Positions 8,113 through 17,934 of a DNA stretch of 64,000 nucleotides are shown here, piece after piece. Position 1 is the first letter of the stretch. Each line of letters starts with the position of its first letter. The notes under the pieces were generated by a model that was given only the letters and a program-made list of their open reading frames with translations, did not search any database and was not told where the DNA came from. The stretch covers positions 62,001 to 126,000 of the forward strand of contig JBJMMD010000009.1 of assembly GCA_045804965.1 (NCBI GenBank). The letters run 5' to 3'. This DNA is from CAVTUU01 sp045804965. Its GTDB lineage: Bacteria; Chloroflexota; Chloroflexia; Thermomicrobiales; UBA6265. The translations under genes and the position numbers were made by a program.

Positions 8113-9048
8113 CTACCGGCGGCTGGCACAGCGCCAGGCGAGTGGCGTCACGCCGTGCGCCCGCTTGAACTGGCGGGCGAAGTACGCGGGATCGCGGTAG
8201 CCCGCGGCGTTGGCTATTTCCTCTACTCCAAGATCGGTCTCCACGAGCAACCTGCGGGCCCGGCCGAGCCGGCGCTCGGCGATCCATTCTTGCACAGGTC
8301 GGCCGGTCTTCTGCCGCACCAGCGTCGTCAGATATCCAGGCGTCAAATGAACTGCGCGGGCAACGTCCTGGAGCGAGATCCTTTCCGCATAATGGTCCTC
8401 GATGTAGGTGAAGACATCGGCCAGCAGCGGTTCGCCGTTGAGGCGAAAGTCGCTCGCCGCGTCCCTCGCCAGACGCGCCAGTTCCACGAGCAGCAGGGTC
8501 AGGTGAGCGATGACGGCCGTCTGGTAGCCATCGCGTTGGTCGCGTAGCTCGTGATCGAGGATTGCCAATCGCTCGTGCCAGGCCGCCCGGTCGGCGAGTG
8601 GCACGCGCAGTCGGGAGGCGCCGCCGCCGGATCCGCGGGTGAAGGGGAAGAGGAGCGGATGCGTGTGCCAAGCGAGGAGTGAGCCGGGCGCTTGTGGTCC
8701 CAGCGCCTCGGGCAAGAAGACGACACCCCAGCCCTCGAATTCCTCCACACCGCCGGTGTCCTCCACGGCCACGACCTCCCCGGGCGCGATCACGTACACA
8801 TCGCCGCTCTCGACCCGCCAGAGGCGGCCGGCCAGACGCATCGCCACCCCGCCGACCGCGAAGTAGGCGAGGAGGGGAAAGTGATGCAGGTGGCTGTGCC
8901 CTTCGTCCGGTGGCCACCCCGCCATTCCCCGGCCGAAGCGTACGGTCATCAGTGGCGGCACGCCGGGCGCCGTCACGAGTTTGTACGCAGGCGGCCCCGC
9001 GCTCCGCGTGTCAACCCGCATTGTCCGGCTCGTCGCTGGTTCTGCCAT
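8113..9048 (-). CDS. AraC-family transcriptional regulator
   Basis: A 311-residue protein. The N-terminal cupin-like sensing domain covers about 25-140 and includes HSHLHHFPLLAYF and the jelly-roll end VIAPGEVVAVED. The C-terminal double helix-turn-helix covers about 210-308, with ISLQDVARAVHLTPGYLTTL and then GVEEIANAAGYRDPAYFARQ. It is divergent from the DrrAB-type exporter at 9327 and upstream of the PLP enzyme at 7912, so either may be its target. The effector is unknown. Confidence 0.92.
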   Translation of the reverse strand: MAEPATSRTMRVDTRSAGPPAYKLVTAPGVPPLMTVRFGRGMAGWPPDEGHSHLHHFPLLAYFAVGGVAMRLAGRLWRVESGDVYVIAPGEVVAVEDTGGVEEFEGWGVVFLPEALGPQAPGSLLAWHTHPLLFPFTRGSGGGASRLRVPLADRAAWHERLAILDHELRDQRDGYQTAVIAHLTLLLVELARLARDAASDFRLNGEPLLADVFTYIEDHYAERISLQDVARAVHLTPGYLTTLVRQKTGRPVQEWIAERRLGRARRLLVETDLGVEEIANAAGYRDPAYFARQFKRAHGVTPLAWRCASRR

Positions 9049-9164
9049 CGGCGCTCCTACACCGTATCGTCGCTTGCTCTTCTACCAGCGTTCCATCATA
9101 TCCAAAGATTGTCCTGATATCCAGAAACATCCGGTCTGGTAGGAGCCGAGTCGCGTTGCCAGAC

Positions 9165-9206
9165 TCTTACCTATGAGGCAGGGACGGCCCCGCCGAGTAG
9201 GTAAGA
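9165..9206. promoter_or_regulatory. Inverted repeat upstream of the exporter operon
   Basis: TCTTACCTA at 9165-9173 and TAGGTAAGA at 9198-9206 are perfect inverted copies. Between them GGC, GGG and CCC, GCC can also pair, giving a nested hairpin. It sits directly upstream of the ATPase gene, so it may be an operator or a leader hairpin. Confidence 0.55.
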
Positions 9207-9326
9207 CGAGAAGGGCTTATGACGAACACTGAACTAATCGACGGGACGGTCACGGCCATTGCGCTGCCGCGGACAACGCGCGCAGGCAACCGAAGATCGT
9301 CCCTTTCTCAATTTGGAGCTGCTCAT

Positions 9327-10307
9327 ATGGATTCTTCGCTCGCCATCGAAACTAACGGACTCGTCAAGCGCTTCGGTGCGACCCGCGCAGTTGACGGGCT
9401 CGACCTCGTCGTGCCGCGCGGGAGTGTTTACGGCGTTCTCGGGCCGAATGGTGCCGGGAAGACGACCGCAATCCGCGTGTTGGCAACGCTGTTGCGCCCC
9501 GACGGGGGCCATGCCAGCGTGCTGGGACATGACGTGGTGCGCGAGGCGGAGGCGGTTCGCGCCCGGATCAGTTTGACCGGCCAATACGTCTCGGTCGATG
9601 AGGATCTGACCGGTCAGGAGAATCTGGTGCTGCTCGGCCGCCTCCTCGGCCTTTCCTGGTCCGCCGCCCGTGCGCGGGCGCAGCAACTCCTGGCAGGCTT
9701 CGAGCTCGGCGACGCCGCGGACCGTCAGGCAAAACGCTTCTCGGGCGGCATGCGCCGGCGGCTCGACATCGCCGCGAGCATGATCACGACGCCCGACCTG
9801 CTCTTCCTCGATGAGCCGACGACCGGCCTCGATCCCGCCAGCCGCAGCCAGGTCTGGGAGCTCGTGCGCGCCGTCGCCGCCCGGGGCACGACGGTTCTGC
9901 TCACCACGCAGTATCTCGATGAGGCTGACCAGCTCGCTGACCGTATCGCCGTGATCGACCACGGCAAGGTGATCGCCGAGGGCACAACCGGCGAACTCAA
10001 GGCCTCGATTGGCGCGGGCGTGCTCCATATCCGCCTGCTCGATCTCGATCAACGTCCCGCCGCGGCGGCTGTGCTCGAGCGAACTCTGGCCGCTTCGGTG
10101 CGATTTGACACTGAACCAGTCGCTCTGTCCGCATCGATCACCGCCAGCCGGGTTGAGACCGGCGAGCGGGTCGCGGCCGCGCTCGGCGCACTCGCCCGCG
10201 CCGGCCTCACCGTCACTGATTTCGCGCTCGGCCAGCCAAGTCTGGACGAGGTCTTTCTCGCTCTGACCGACCACCGGGCCACGACAACCGAGGAGAACGC
10301 AGCATGA
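9327..10307 (+). CDS. DrrA-type ABC exporter ATP-binding protein
   Basis: A 326-residue ATPase of the daunorubicin-resistance (DrrA) type. It carries Walker A GPNGAGKTT, signature FSGGMRRRLDIA, Walker B LLFLDEPTTGLDP, the H-loop region TTQYLDEADQLADR, and the C-terminal extension typical of the subfamily ending GQPSLDEVFLALT. These ATPases drive export of drugs or lipids with a DrrB permease, which follows with a 4-base overlap. The ATG at 9327 follows a GGAG site and fits the family start. An in-frame ATG at 9219, also with a ribosome site, would add 36 residues of unrelated sequence. Confidence 0.92.
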   Translation: MDSSLAIETNGLVKRFGATRAVDGLDLVVPRGSVYGVLGPNGAGKTTAIRVLATLLRPDGGHASVLGHDVVREAEAVRARISLTGQYVSVDEDLTGQENLVLLGRLLGLSWSAARARAQQLLAGFELGDAADRQAKRFSGGMRRRLDIAASMITTPDLLFLDEPTTGLDPASRSQVWELVRAVAARGTTVLLTTQYLDEADQLADRIAVIDHGKVIAEGTTGELKASIGAGVLHIRLLDLDQRPAAAAVLERTLAASVRFDTEPVALSASITASRVETGERVAAALGALARAGLTVTDFALGQPSLDEVFLALTDHRATTTEENAA

Positions 10308-11128
10308 GCGCCACCACCCTCACCAGACCCACCAAGAGCACGTCGCCGGCCGCTCTGATCACGACGACGCGGCCGCCGCGACCCGGCCGACTCGCCACCG
10401 CGCTGACCTTCGGCTGGCGTGGACTCCTGAAAATCAAGCACGTCCCGGAGCAATTGATGGACGTGGTGATGATCCCGGTCATCTTCACGGTCATGTTCAC
10501 CTACCTGTTCGGTGGCGCGATGACCGGATCGACTGATGATTACCTACGATTTCTGCTGCCAGGCACGCTCTCGATGACTGTCATCCTGCTGACGATGTAC
10601 GCAGGCGTGTCGCTCAACACCGACATCTCACGTGGATTCTTTGACCGCGTGCGCACGCTGCCGATCTGGCGGCCGGCGCCGATCGTCGGCGCGTTGATCG
10701 GCGACATCGCCCGATACCTGATCGCGTCAGCGATCGTGCTGGGGCTCGGGCTCACGCTCGGCTTCCGGGCAGATGCTGGCGGCGGCGTGGTCGGGGTGGC
10801 ACTGCTCCTCGTCTTCGCGCTCAGCCTCTCGTGGGTCTGGATGACACTCGGGCTGACGTTGCGAACGCCCAGCGCGGTGATGAACGCAGGCTTCTTGGTC
10901 CAGTTCCCGCTCGCCATGGTTAGCAATGTGTTCGTCGATCCAGAGACGATGCCGGACTGGTTGCAGGCGTTCGTCAAGCTGAATCCGGTGAGCCACCTGG
11001 CCACGGCGGAACGGGGGCTCATGGCGGGGCAAATGCCCAGTCACGAGATCGCCTGGGTGCTGACCGCCTCCGCCCTGCTGACCGCGATCTTCGCACCGCT
11101 GACGCTAACGCTCTACCGGAACAAGTAA
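10304..11128 (+). CDS. DrrB-type ABC-2 exporter permease
   Basis: A 274-residue membrane protein with about six helices. The family motif region LLPGTLSMTVILLTMYAGVS, with the following FFDRVRTLPIWRPAPIVGAL, matches ABC-2 permeases of the DrrB type. A 42-residue Thr/Pro-rich cytoplasmic tail precedes the first helix. It overlaps the ATPase gene by ATGA. The next gene, an FAD oxidase, follows after 30 bases and may be in the same transcript, which hints at handling of an aromatic compound, but the substrate is unknown. Confidence 0.92.
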   Translation: MSATTLTRPTKSTSPAALITTTRPPRPGRLATALTFGWRGLLKIKHVPEQLMDVVMIPVIFTVMFTYLFGGAMTGSTDDYLRFLLPGTLSMTVILLTMYAGVSLNTDISRGFFDRVRTLPIWRPAPIVGALIGDIARYLIASAIVLGLGLTLGFRADAGGGVVGVALLLVFALSLSWVWMTLGLTLRTPSAVMNAGFLVQFPLAMVSNVFVDPETMPDWLQAFVKLNPVSHLATAERGLMAGQMPSHEIAWVLTASALLTAIFAPLTLTLYRNK

Positions 11129-11158
11129 TAGGCGCGCCGCGCCCGAAAGGAACTACGC

Positions 11159-12598
11159 ATGAAACTGTTCTCCGAGATCCCGACCATGCCCCTCGTCCCG
11201 GAGCTTCGCGCCGTGCTGACCGGTGACGTGATCGCACCGAGCGCCCCCGGCTACGATGAAGCCCGCGCCATCTTCTTTGGTGGCTGCGATCGTCGACCCA
11301 CCGCGATTGTGCGGCCGGCTGATGCGACCGACATCTCGCGCGTCGTGGACCTCGCCCGCGAGGGTGGGGTGGAGCTCGCCGTGCGCAGCGGCGGCCACAG
11401 CTTTGCCGGCCATGGTACGACGGACGGCGGCATCGTCCTTGACCTCAGCCACATGAAGAGCCTCGAGATCGACTTCGAGCGCCGCACTGCTTGGGCTCAG
11501 ACTGGGCTCACGGCCGGCGAATACACCGTCGCGACCGGCGCCTATGGACTGGCGACCAGCTTCGGGGACACCGGCTCGGTCGGGATCGGTGGCATCACGC
11601 TCGGGGGTGGGATCGGGTATCTCGCGCGCAAACACGGCCTCACCATCGACAGCCTGCTCGCCGCAGAGATTGTGACCGCCGACGGGGAGCTACGGCACGT
11701 CGACGCCGAAAGCGACCCAGACCTCTTCTGGGCGATCCGGGGCGGCGGCGGCAATTTCGGGATCGCGACCCGGTTCAAATTCAGGCTCCATGAGGTTGAT
11801 ACGGTCGTGGGTGGGTTGCTCGTCCTGCCGGCAACGCCCGACGTGATCGCCTCGTTCATCGCGGCGGCGGAGGCTGCCCCTGATGAGCTGTCGACCGTCG
11901 CCAACGTCTTGCCCGCGCCACCAGTGCCGTTCCTGCCCCCAGAACACCGCGGCCAGCTCGTCGTGATGGCCATGCTGGTCTATGCCGGCGACGTCGACTC
12001 CGGCAACCGCGCCATAGCACCGTTCCGGGCGCTCGCCACGCCGTTTGCCGACATGATCCGGCCAATGCCTTACCCGACGATGTACTCGTTCTCGGAGGGA
12101 GGCGACAACTCGGTCGCCGTGGTCCGCACGATGTTCATCGACACCGTTGACCAAGGGATGGCCGAGACACTCCTCGGTCACCTGCGGGAGGGAACCGCAC
12201 CGAGGCGCGCGGCGCAACTGCGGGTGCTTGGCGGAGCCATAGCTCGCGTGCCCGACGCCGCCACCGCCTTCGCCCATCGCCGGCGGCGGGTCTTGGTGAC
12301 CGTCGCGGCGATGGGTGGGCGACCCGACGAGATGGTAGCGCACGAGGCTTGGGCTACCGCCTTCGCGAGCGCGCTGTCTCACGACACCCCAGGAGCGTAC
12401 GTCGGCTTCCTCGGAAACGAAGGGGAAGCACGCGTGCGCGAGGCCTATCCGAGACCAACCTGGGACCGGCTCGTGGCAATCAAGAATCGCTATGATCCGA
12501 CCAACGTCTTCCGGCTAAATCAGAACATCGCGCCGACAGACTGGCAGATGGAGAAGAACGGCGGCGGCGAGACCAGTTGGGGCCGGATCGGTGGCTGA
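11159..12598 (+). CDS. FAD-linked oxidase, berberine-bridge-enzyme-like
   Basis: A 479-residue flavoprotein. The PCMH-type FAD domain spans about 45-220: RSGGHSFAGHG has H80, the residue that carries FAD covalently through an 8-alpha-histidyl bond, and GIGGITLGGGIGYLARKHGL follows. The Cys that gives a second covalent link in bicovalent members is not seen, so monocovalent attachment is expected. The C-terminal BBE motif YDPTNVFRLNQNI is near 445-457. It would oxidise a small alcohol, sugar or aromatic substrate using O2. No export signal is present. It follows the DrrAB-type exporter closely. Confidence 0.9.
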   Translation: MKLFSEIPTMPLVPELRAVLTGDVIAPSAPGYDEARAIFFGGCDRRPTAIVRPADATDISRVVDLAREGGVELAVRSGGHSFAGHGTTDGGIVLDLSHMKSLEIDFERRTAWAQTGLTAGEYTVATGAYGLATSFGDTGSVGIGGITLGGGIGYLARKHGLTIDSLLAAEIVTADGELRHVDAESDPDLFWAIRGGGGNFGIATRFKFRLHEVDTVVGGLLVLPATPDVIASFIAAAEAAPDELSTVANVLPAPPVPFLPPEHRGQLVVMAMLVYAGDVDSGNRAIAPFRALATPFADMIRPMPYPTMYSFSEGGDNSVAVVRTMFIDTVDQGMAETLLGHLREGTAPRRAAQLRVLGGAIARVPDAATAFAHRRRRVLVTVAAMGGRPDEMVAHEAWATAFASALSHDTPGAYVGFLGNEGEARVREAYPRPTWDRLVAIKNRYDPTNVFRLNQNIAPTDWQMEKNGGGETSWGRIGG

Positions 12599-12693
12599 AA
12601 TCAGGGCCGCTGGGCAGCTCTGGTAAGCACCCGGCGGCTCTAAGAGCGCTGCGAGATATCACTCATGGCCGAGCGGTGTCGACATCGGTGACG

Positions 12694-12717
12694 GCGCGGG
12701 TGATGTACCACCCGCGC
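12694..12717. terminator. Stem-loop between convergent genes
   Basis: A perfect 9-bp stem, GCGCGGGTG and CACCCGCGC, with a 6-base loop lies between the end of the FAD oxidase gene and the end of the convergent binding-protein gene. There is no T-run, so its use as a two-way terminator is inferred from position. A second inverted repeat (GCCCGG/CCGGGC) lies near 12776-12797. Confidence 0.5.
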
Positions 12718-12834
12718 CCGATCCCATTGTGAAACACGAACCCTTGGCGCTTGCCGTGCGCAGCTCGCAGAACGAGCCCGGTATTTATGCCCGGGCACGC
12801 GGCGCAGCGGCATGGCTGTGCTTCGCCTCTTCTG

Positions 12835-14670
12835 TTACCCCACCCGGTTCCAGTTGGCGATGTTCCAGTACAAGGCTTCGAAGGGGCCGCCGGCGATGTT
12901 CTCGTGCCGGAGGGTCTTTGAGATGCCGTACTTCTCTGCCGCGCGTTGGACCAGCGGGATCAGCGCGACATCGTTGACGAGGATGTCGTTCATCTGGATG
13001 AAGGTTTGGGCGGCCTTCTCGGGATCGGTTTCCTTTTCAACCTGATGGTACAGCGCATCATAGTCGGGGTTGTTGTAGCGCCCCTCGTCCAGCTGCGACC
13101 AGCCGTTCTCCTTCTGCGGGATGTTCTTGCCGTTGTCGCTCAGCCACCGCTGCATGTAGCTGAGCGGAAAGGGGCTAGCCGGGCTGAAGGCGTACTCGTG
13201 GCAGTCCCAGTACATGTGATAGACGTTTTGCTCGTTGCCGGATGAAGCGTCGAAGAAGGCGCCCGAATCGATCTGCTCCAACTTGACGTCGAAGCCAAGC
13301 TGCTCCCATGAATCTTTGACGACCGCCTGCGTCTGCTGGCGGACGGTATTGATCGTCGTCGCGTAGGTCATTTTGAGCTCGACGTTGCCCTTCTTCCGCG
13401 TCTTGCCGTCGAGCGCCCAGCCGGTGCCGTCGAGCAGTTGCTTGGCTTTGTCGAGGTTGTACTCCCACACCGTGTTGTGCGATTCCTCTTGCGGAATGCC
13501 GACGAGGACGTTCGCGGTCGGAGGCTCGTTCGGCGGACCGGAATAGAACTGCTTGGAAATATCCTCGCGCGGAACGCCCAAGTTCAGCGCCTGTCGCACC
13601 GACTTGTCGGAAAGGAAGGGGTGCGGCGTTTGCCATTGCGACCGCTGCCCGTTGACTTCCTTGTTCGGATCGGAAAAGTTGAGCGTGATCCACTCGACCG
13701 AGGTGCCGGGTACGACGATCAGATCGCCCTTGCCGCCTTCCTGAACCATGTGGTTCAGCACATCGGGCGGTACTTGCAAGTTCCAGGCAAAGTCATAGTC
13801 GCCGGTTTCGAGGACCGCTAGGGCAGCCGATGTCGCGTCACCCCCACCTTTGATGTTGACGGTTGCGAAGAACGGTTTGTTCGGCTCCCGATAGTTGTCG
13901 TTGACGGCAAAGGAGAGGTGATCGCCCGGCACGAACTCGGTAACCACGTAAGGACCGGTCCCGATCGGGTTGGAACGGAATGCATTGTTCGCCGATTTGC
14001 CGACCGAGAGGATGTGCTGGGGGTAAACGCTGCCGACCGTGCTCGAGGTGAAGAAGACATTCCAGCCGAGCTGCGGCGTCTTGAACGTGAGCTTGACCGT
14101 CACATCGTCGTCGGCTTCTACGTTCGCGAGGGTGCCGTAGAGGGCGGAATTCGTCGATTCGTTTTCGGGGTTCGTGATCCACTGCCAGGTGAAGACGACG
14201 TCGTTGGCGGTGAACGGTTGGCCATCGCTCCAGGTGACACCATCCAGGAGGTTATAGGTCACCGAAAGCAGATCCTCGGCCAGCAACCCATTTTCAAGGG
14301 TTGGCACCGCCTTGACGAGGTTCGGAATCGGGGCGCCGTCCGGCAGATAGTGCATGAGCGGTTCGGTGACGAGCGCCGCCGGAAGCATGTCCTTGAAGGA
14401 ACCGGTGGTGTGCAGGCTGAGGTTGGTCGCACCCTGCCATTGTAAGATCTTCAGGTTACCGCCGGCACCCCTGGTTTGGCCCTCGGTCCCGACCGCGGGG
14501 GGCGGCGTCGCCTCCTGGGCGACTGCGGTCCGGCCACCTGTTTGCGCCAGGAAGCGCGCGAGCGACAGCCCGGCGCCCAGGGCCGCCGCGCGTTCAATGA
14601 AATCGCGCCGGGAAAGGCGACCAGTCTTGAGATCGTCATAGGCGCGCTGGAGCTGGCTGGATTCGGTCAT
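12835..14670 (-). CDS. Peptide/solute-binding protein of an ABC importer (SBP family 5)
   Basis: A 611-residue exported binding protein. Its N-terminus carries a twin-arginine motif (SRRDFIERAAALG, about 20-32) followed by a hydrophobic stretch and an Ala/Thr/Pro linker. The body is a family 5 extracellular solute-binding protein, with the conserved segment WSDGQPFTANDVVFTWQW and later KSVRQALNLGVPREDI. It lies 53 bases downstream of the BMP-type importer genes on the same strand but has no dipeptide-type permease nearby, so it is an orphan or shares a permease encoded elsewhere. Confidence 0.9.
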   Translation of the reverse strand: MTESSQLQRAYDDLKTGRLSRRDFIERAAALGAGLSLARFLAQTGGRTAVAQEATPPPAVGTEGQTRGAGGNLKILQWQGATNLSLHTTGSFKDMLPAALVTEPLMHYLPDGAPIPNLVKAVPTLENGLLAEDLLSVTYNLLDGVTWSDGQPFTANDVVFTWQWITNPENESTNSALYGTLANVEADDDVTVKLTFKTPQLGWNVFFTSSTVGSVYPQHILSVGKSANNAFRSNPIGTGPYVVTEFVPGDHLSFAVNDNYREPNKPFFATVNIKGGGDATSAALAVLETGDYDFAWNLQVPPDVLNHMVQEGGKGDLIVVPGTSVEWITLNFSDPNKEVNGQRSQWQTPHPFLSDKSVRQALNLGVPREDISKQFYSGPPNEPPTANVLVGIPQEESHNTVWEYNLDKAKQLLDGTGWALDGKTRKKGNVELKMTYATTINTVRQQTQAVVKDSWEQLGFDVKLEQIDSGAFFDASSGNEQNVYHMYWDCHEYAFSPASPFPLSYMQRWLSDNGKNIPQKENGWSQLDEGRYNNPDYDALYHQVEKETDPEKAAQTFIQMNDILVNDVALIPLVQRAAEKYGISKTLRHENIAGGPFEALYWNIANWNRVG

Positions 14671-14723
14671 GATCGTGGTCCTTCTGATCCCGTCGACGTT
14701 CGCTGAGAGCGACGCGGATTCAT

Positions 14724-15815
14724 TTAGCTGGGAAAGAGCTCCTTGAGTTTGGTGTGCATCGGGTCTGCATCGCCAATCACATCGACCTTGATCTTGCCGG
14801 CGATAAGGTCTTTCTGCGTTTGCGCGATCAGGTCTTTGACATCTTGGGGCACGGCGTCCGGCAGATCGAGCAAACGAACACCATTGTTCTTCAGGTTCAT
14901 CGTGTAGACCTTGCCAAACGTGCCATTCTCGATATCGCCAATCATTTGGTCGTAGATGCCGGTGTAATCGAAGAGCACCGACGTCAAGAGGATATCGCCG
15001 TGCTCCTTGTGCTTGTCCCCGATGACGTCGATGAACCAGGCCTTGGTGTTCGCGTTCTCCGGTTTCTGGTTGTGTTCGTCGACCGCCTGAATCATCCCGA
15101 ACGACGCACCGTCGCCCATCCCGAAGATGATATCGGCCCCGGCCGCGAGTTGCTGTTCGGTGATGCGCTTGGCCCCGGCCGCGTCGTCGTAGGCGGCCTC
15201 GCCGATGACGTTGTAGAGCAACTTCGCGTCCGGTTTGGTCGCCTTCAGCCCTTCAGCAAATCCGACCGTCATGAAGTTCCAGGTCGGCGGTTCGCCGGAG
15301 ACGACGATGCCGACGGTTCCGGTCTTGGTCATCTTGCCCGCTAGTGCGCCGGCCAGATAAGCGGCGTCCTGAGCCTCGGTTTCGACGTCGCTGACCAATG
15401 CATTGACCGCGTCCGGGTTCTCGACCACCGCCACGCGCACGTGCTCCTCGGCCGCGAATTCAGGGCACGTCGTCTGAAACTCGGCGCCATGACAGATGAT
15501 GAGCTGGGCGCCGCCGTCCGCGAGGTCCTTCAGAATCGGCGTGATGTCTTCGTAGCCGGCATTCTCGGCCACTTCGACGTCGATCCCCCGTTGCTTGCCG
15601 ACCGCTTCCAGAGCGTCGGCCGCCTGCTCGTCCCAACCCTGGTTGGTGCGGCTGGCCGGAGTGACGACGGCCACCTTTTTCACCTGCTCACCCGCGCCGG
15701 GCGTTCCGGCCCCGGGGGTTGCGTCTTGGGCGGCGACCGCACCCAGACGGTACCCGCTGCCGGTGAGCAACATCATTGCAACGAGTCCGAGTGCAGCTAC
15801 CTTCTTCATCAACAC
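14724..15815 (-). CDS. BMP-family substrate-binding lipoprotein-like protein
   Basis: A 363-residue exported protein of the basic membrane protein (BMP/PnrA-like) family, which binds nucleosides or related ligands for an ABC importer. After a signal peptide (about 1-28) and a short Gly/Ala/Thr/Pro linker comes the domain opening VKKVAVVTPASRTNQGWDEQ and the conserved GGAQLIICHGAEF. No clear lipobox Cys is seen. A GTG at 15815 was chosen since AAGGAG lies 7 bases before it. ATG at 15809 or 15836 is also possible. It is the fourth gene of an ATPase-permease-permease-binding protein operon. Confidence 0.9.
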   Translation of the reverse strand: MLMKKVAALGLVAMMLLTGSGYRLGAVAAQDATPGAGTPGAGEQVKKVAVVTPASRTNQGWDEQAADALEAVGKQRGIDVEVAENAGYEDITPILKDLADGGAQLIICHGAEFQTTCPEFAAEEHVRVAVVENPDAVNALVSDVETEAQDAAYLAGALAGKMTKTGTVGIVVSGEPPTWNFMTVGFAEGLKATKPDAKLLYNVIGEAAYDDAAGAKRITEQQLAAGADIIFGMGDGASFGMIQAVDEHNQKPENANTKAWFIDVIGDKHKEHGDILLTSVLFDYTGIYDQMIGDIENGTFGKVYTMNLKNNGVRLLDLPDAVPQDVKDLIAQTQKDLIAGKIKVDVIGDADPMHTKLKELFPS

Positions 15816-15874
15816 GAACGTTCTCCTTTTCTCCATCCCAATGTACGTTTATTTTCGCCGAGCGGCGCGTCTCG

Positions 15875-16819
15875 CTATCGTTCTCCTCGCGCATAGGGAA
15901 CGCCGAGCGCGGCGGGCAAGGCAGTTCGGCCTGCCAGCGCCACGAGCGCGATCATAATCCCCAGGTAGGGCAGCATACCGAGAAACTCCGGTCGCACGTC
16001 GACCCCGACGATTTGCAGACTATTACCCAGCGATCGCAACATCCCAAAGAGCACCGCCCCGACGACGATCCGATAGGGGTTCCAGCGCCCGAGCATCGTG
16101 ATTGCCAGCGCGATGAACCCCTGGCCCACGGTCATCCCCACTTGAAAGAACTTCAAATCAGCCACCGCGAGGAAGGCGCCCGCGAACCCGGCCATCGTCC
16201 CGCCGATCGCGATCGCGAGATAGCGGGTGCGCGCAACGTTGATACCGGCGGCGTCGGCCGCAAATGGCTGCTCCCCCACGGCCCTGACCTCGAGCCCGAA
16301 TCGCGTCCGCGCCAGCACGAACGCGAACAGGGGAACCAAGGCGAAGGATAGATAGAAGAGCGCTTGACGGTCGAAGAGCGCATCGCCGACGATCGGGATA
16401 GTGCGCAACCCGGGTATTGAGATTTCTAACGGGTGAACATCGGCAGTTGGATTCGCGCGCCCGTAGATATCACGGAAGAGGAAGGCGGTCAGGCCCTGAC
16501 AGAGGATCGTGATGGCAAGGCCGACCAGCACTTGGTCGACCTTGAGCGTGATCGTCAGAAAGCCAAAGAGCAGGGCAAGCACCAGTCCGGTCACGAGTCC
16601 GGCGGCGATCCCCAAGCCCACCTTCGAGGTTTCGAAGGCGGCATAAAAACTGAAAAACGCGCCGGCGAGCATCATCCCTTCGATACCGAGATTGAGCAGT
16701 CCTGCCCGTTCGACGAACGCTTCGCCGATCGCGGCGAGGGTCAAGGGCACGGCCGCCATCAGCCCGGCGCTGAGCATGGCCGAGATGAGATCGCTGAGAT
16801 TGATCCCGCTCAGGCTCAC
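15875..16819 (-). CDS. ABC importer permease (BMP-type, second permease)
   Basis: A 314-residue membrane protein of the BPD_transp_2 group with about eight to nine helices. The opening (AMLSAGLMAAVPLTLAAIGE, then ERAGLLNLGIEGMML) is typical of the smaller permease that pairs with BMP binding proteins. It overlaps the preceding permease gene by 4 bases (ATGA). It forms the channel together with the product of 16816-17934. Confidence 0.92.
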   Translation of the reverse strand: MSLSGINLSDLISAMLSAGLMAAVPLTLAAIGEAFVERAGLLNLGIEGMMLAGAFFSFYAAFETSKVGLGIAAGLVTGLVLALLFGFLTITLKVDQVLVGLAITILCQGLTAFLFRDIYGRANPTADVHPLEISIPGLRTIPIVGDALFDRQALFYLSFALVPLFAFVLARTRFGLEVRAVGEQPFAADAAGINVARTRYLAIAIGGTMAGFAGAFLAVADLKFFQVGMTVGQGFIALAITMLGRWNPYRIVVGAVLFGMLRSLGNSLQIVGVDVRPEFLGMLPYLGIMIALVALAGRTALPAALGVPYARGER

Positions 16820-17934
16820 ACGACCTCTCCTACGCTCATCGCCGCGAGTTCCGTCATCTCGACGTCGCGCGCACCGCGGGCCGCGATCACTCGCTCGACG
16901 TAGACCGCGACCGCGAAGAAGATCAACATCAACCCTTCCAGGATCTCAACGTAGTAGGTCGGAATGTCCATGGGCCGGACCATCATTTCCCCCCCGATCG
17001 ACAGCAGCGAGAAGAACGCGGCGAAGGGGATCAGCCAAAAGGCGTTGAGCCGAGCCAAATAGACCAGGGCGAACGCGGTGAAGCCATAGCCTGGGTCCCA
17101 ATTCCCCTGAAACAGCCCCTTCACGCCGAGGACGTCGTTCGCCCCGGCGAGCCCCGCGAACCCTCCGCTGAGGAGGAGGACCGCGACCGTCAGCTTGTTG
17201 ACCGGCATCCCGGCATGGACCGCCGCCCGCCGGCTGAGACCAAGCATCGTGAACATGAATCCCGGCACCGTGGCGCGAAACAAGACCGCGACGAGGGCGA
17301 CGATCGCGAGTCCGAGCAGAAGGCCGATATGGACGTCGGTTCGCGGAATGTGGGCGAAGCGATGCGAAACCGAGATGAGCTTCGTTTGGGGATTGGTTTT
17401 GGTTGGATCCTTGATCGGTCCCTTGACGAGCCAGGACGTGATGTTGAGGGCGACGTAGTTCATCATCAGGGTCGTGATGATCTCGTTCAGGCCCCAGCGC
17501 ACCTTCAGCAGCGCCGGGACGAGCGCCCACAGCAACCCACCCACAAATCCGGCCAAACCCGCGATCAGCCACATCAGCGGATCGGGCAGCGCACCGGCGA
17601 GCTCGGGCGCGACGATCCCGGCCATCATCGCCCCGACCAGGACTTGGCCATCGATGCCGATGTTCCACACGCCCGCTTTCAGTGAGATCAGCAACCCGGC
17701 GCTGACGATCAGCAGCGGCGCCATCCGAATTAGGATCTCGGTGGTCCCGAACGAGCTGCCGAGGCCGCGTTGGATCAAGATCTGGTACGCGCCGAGCGCG
17801 TCCTTGCCGCGCGCTTCGAGAAAGAGCCCACCGACCAGAAAGGCGGCAAGGACGGCCAGAATGGAGCTCGCGAGCGGCATAAACGTGCCGGAGGTCAGCG
17901 CAAGCCGGCGGTTGATCGTCATGGTTACGCTCAA
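16816..17934 (-). CDS. ABC importer permease (BMP-type, first permease)
   Basis: A 372-residue membrane protein with an N-terminal helix at about 18-37 and the BPD_transp_2 core after it. The family segment LLIVSAGLLISLKAGVWNIG and then GIDGQVLVGAMMAG is clear. It overlaps the upstream ATPase gene and the downstream permease gene by 4 bases each, so the three proteins are made in a coupled way. Confidence 0.92.
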   Translation of the reverse strand: MSVTMTINRRLALTSGTFMPLASSILAVLAAFLVGGLFLEARGKDALGAYQILIQRGLGSSFGTTEILIRMAPLLIVSAGLLISLKAGVWNIGIDGQVLVGAMMAGIVAPELAGALPDPLMWLIAGLAGFVGGLLWALVPALLKVRWGLNEIITTLMMNYVALNITSWLVKGPIKDPTKTNPQTKLISVSHRFAHIPRTDVHIGLLLGLAIVALVAVLFRATVPGFMFTMLGLSRRAAVHAGMPVNKLTVAVLLLSGGFAGLAGANDVLGVKGLFQGNWDPGYGFTAFALVYLARLNAFWLIPFAAFFSLLSIGGEMMVRPMDIPTYYVEILEGLMLIFFAVAVYVERVIAARGARDVEMTELAAMSVGEVV

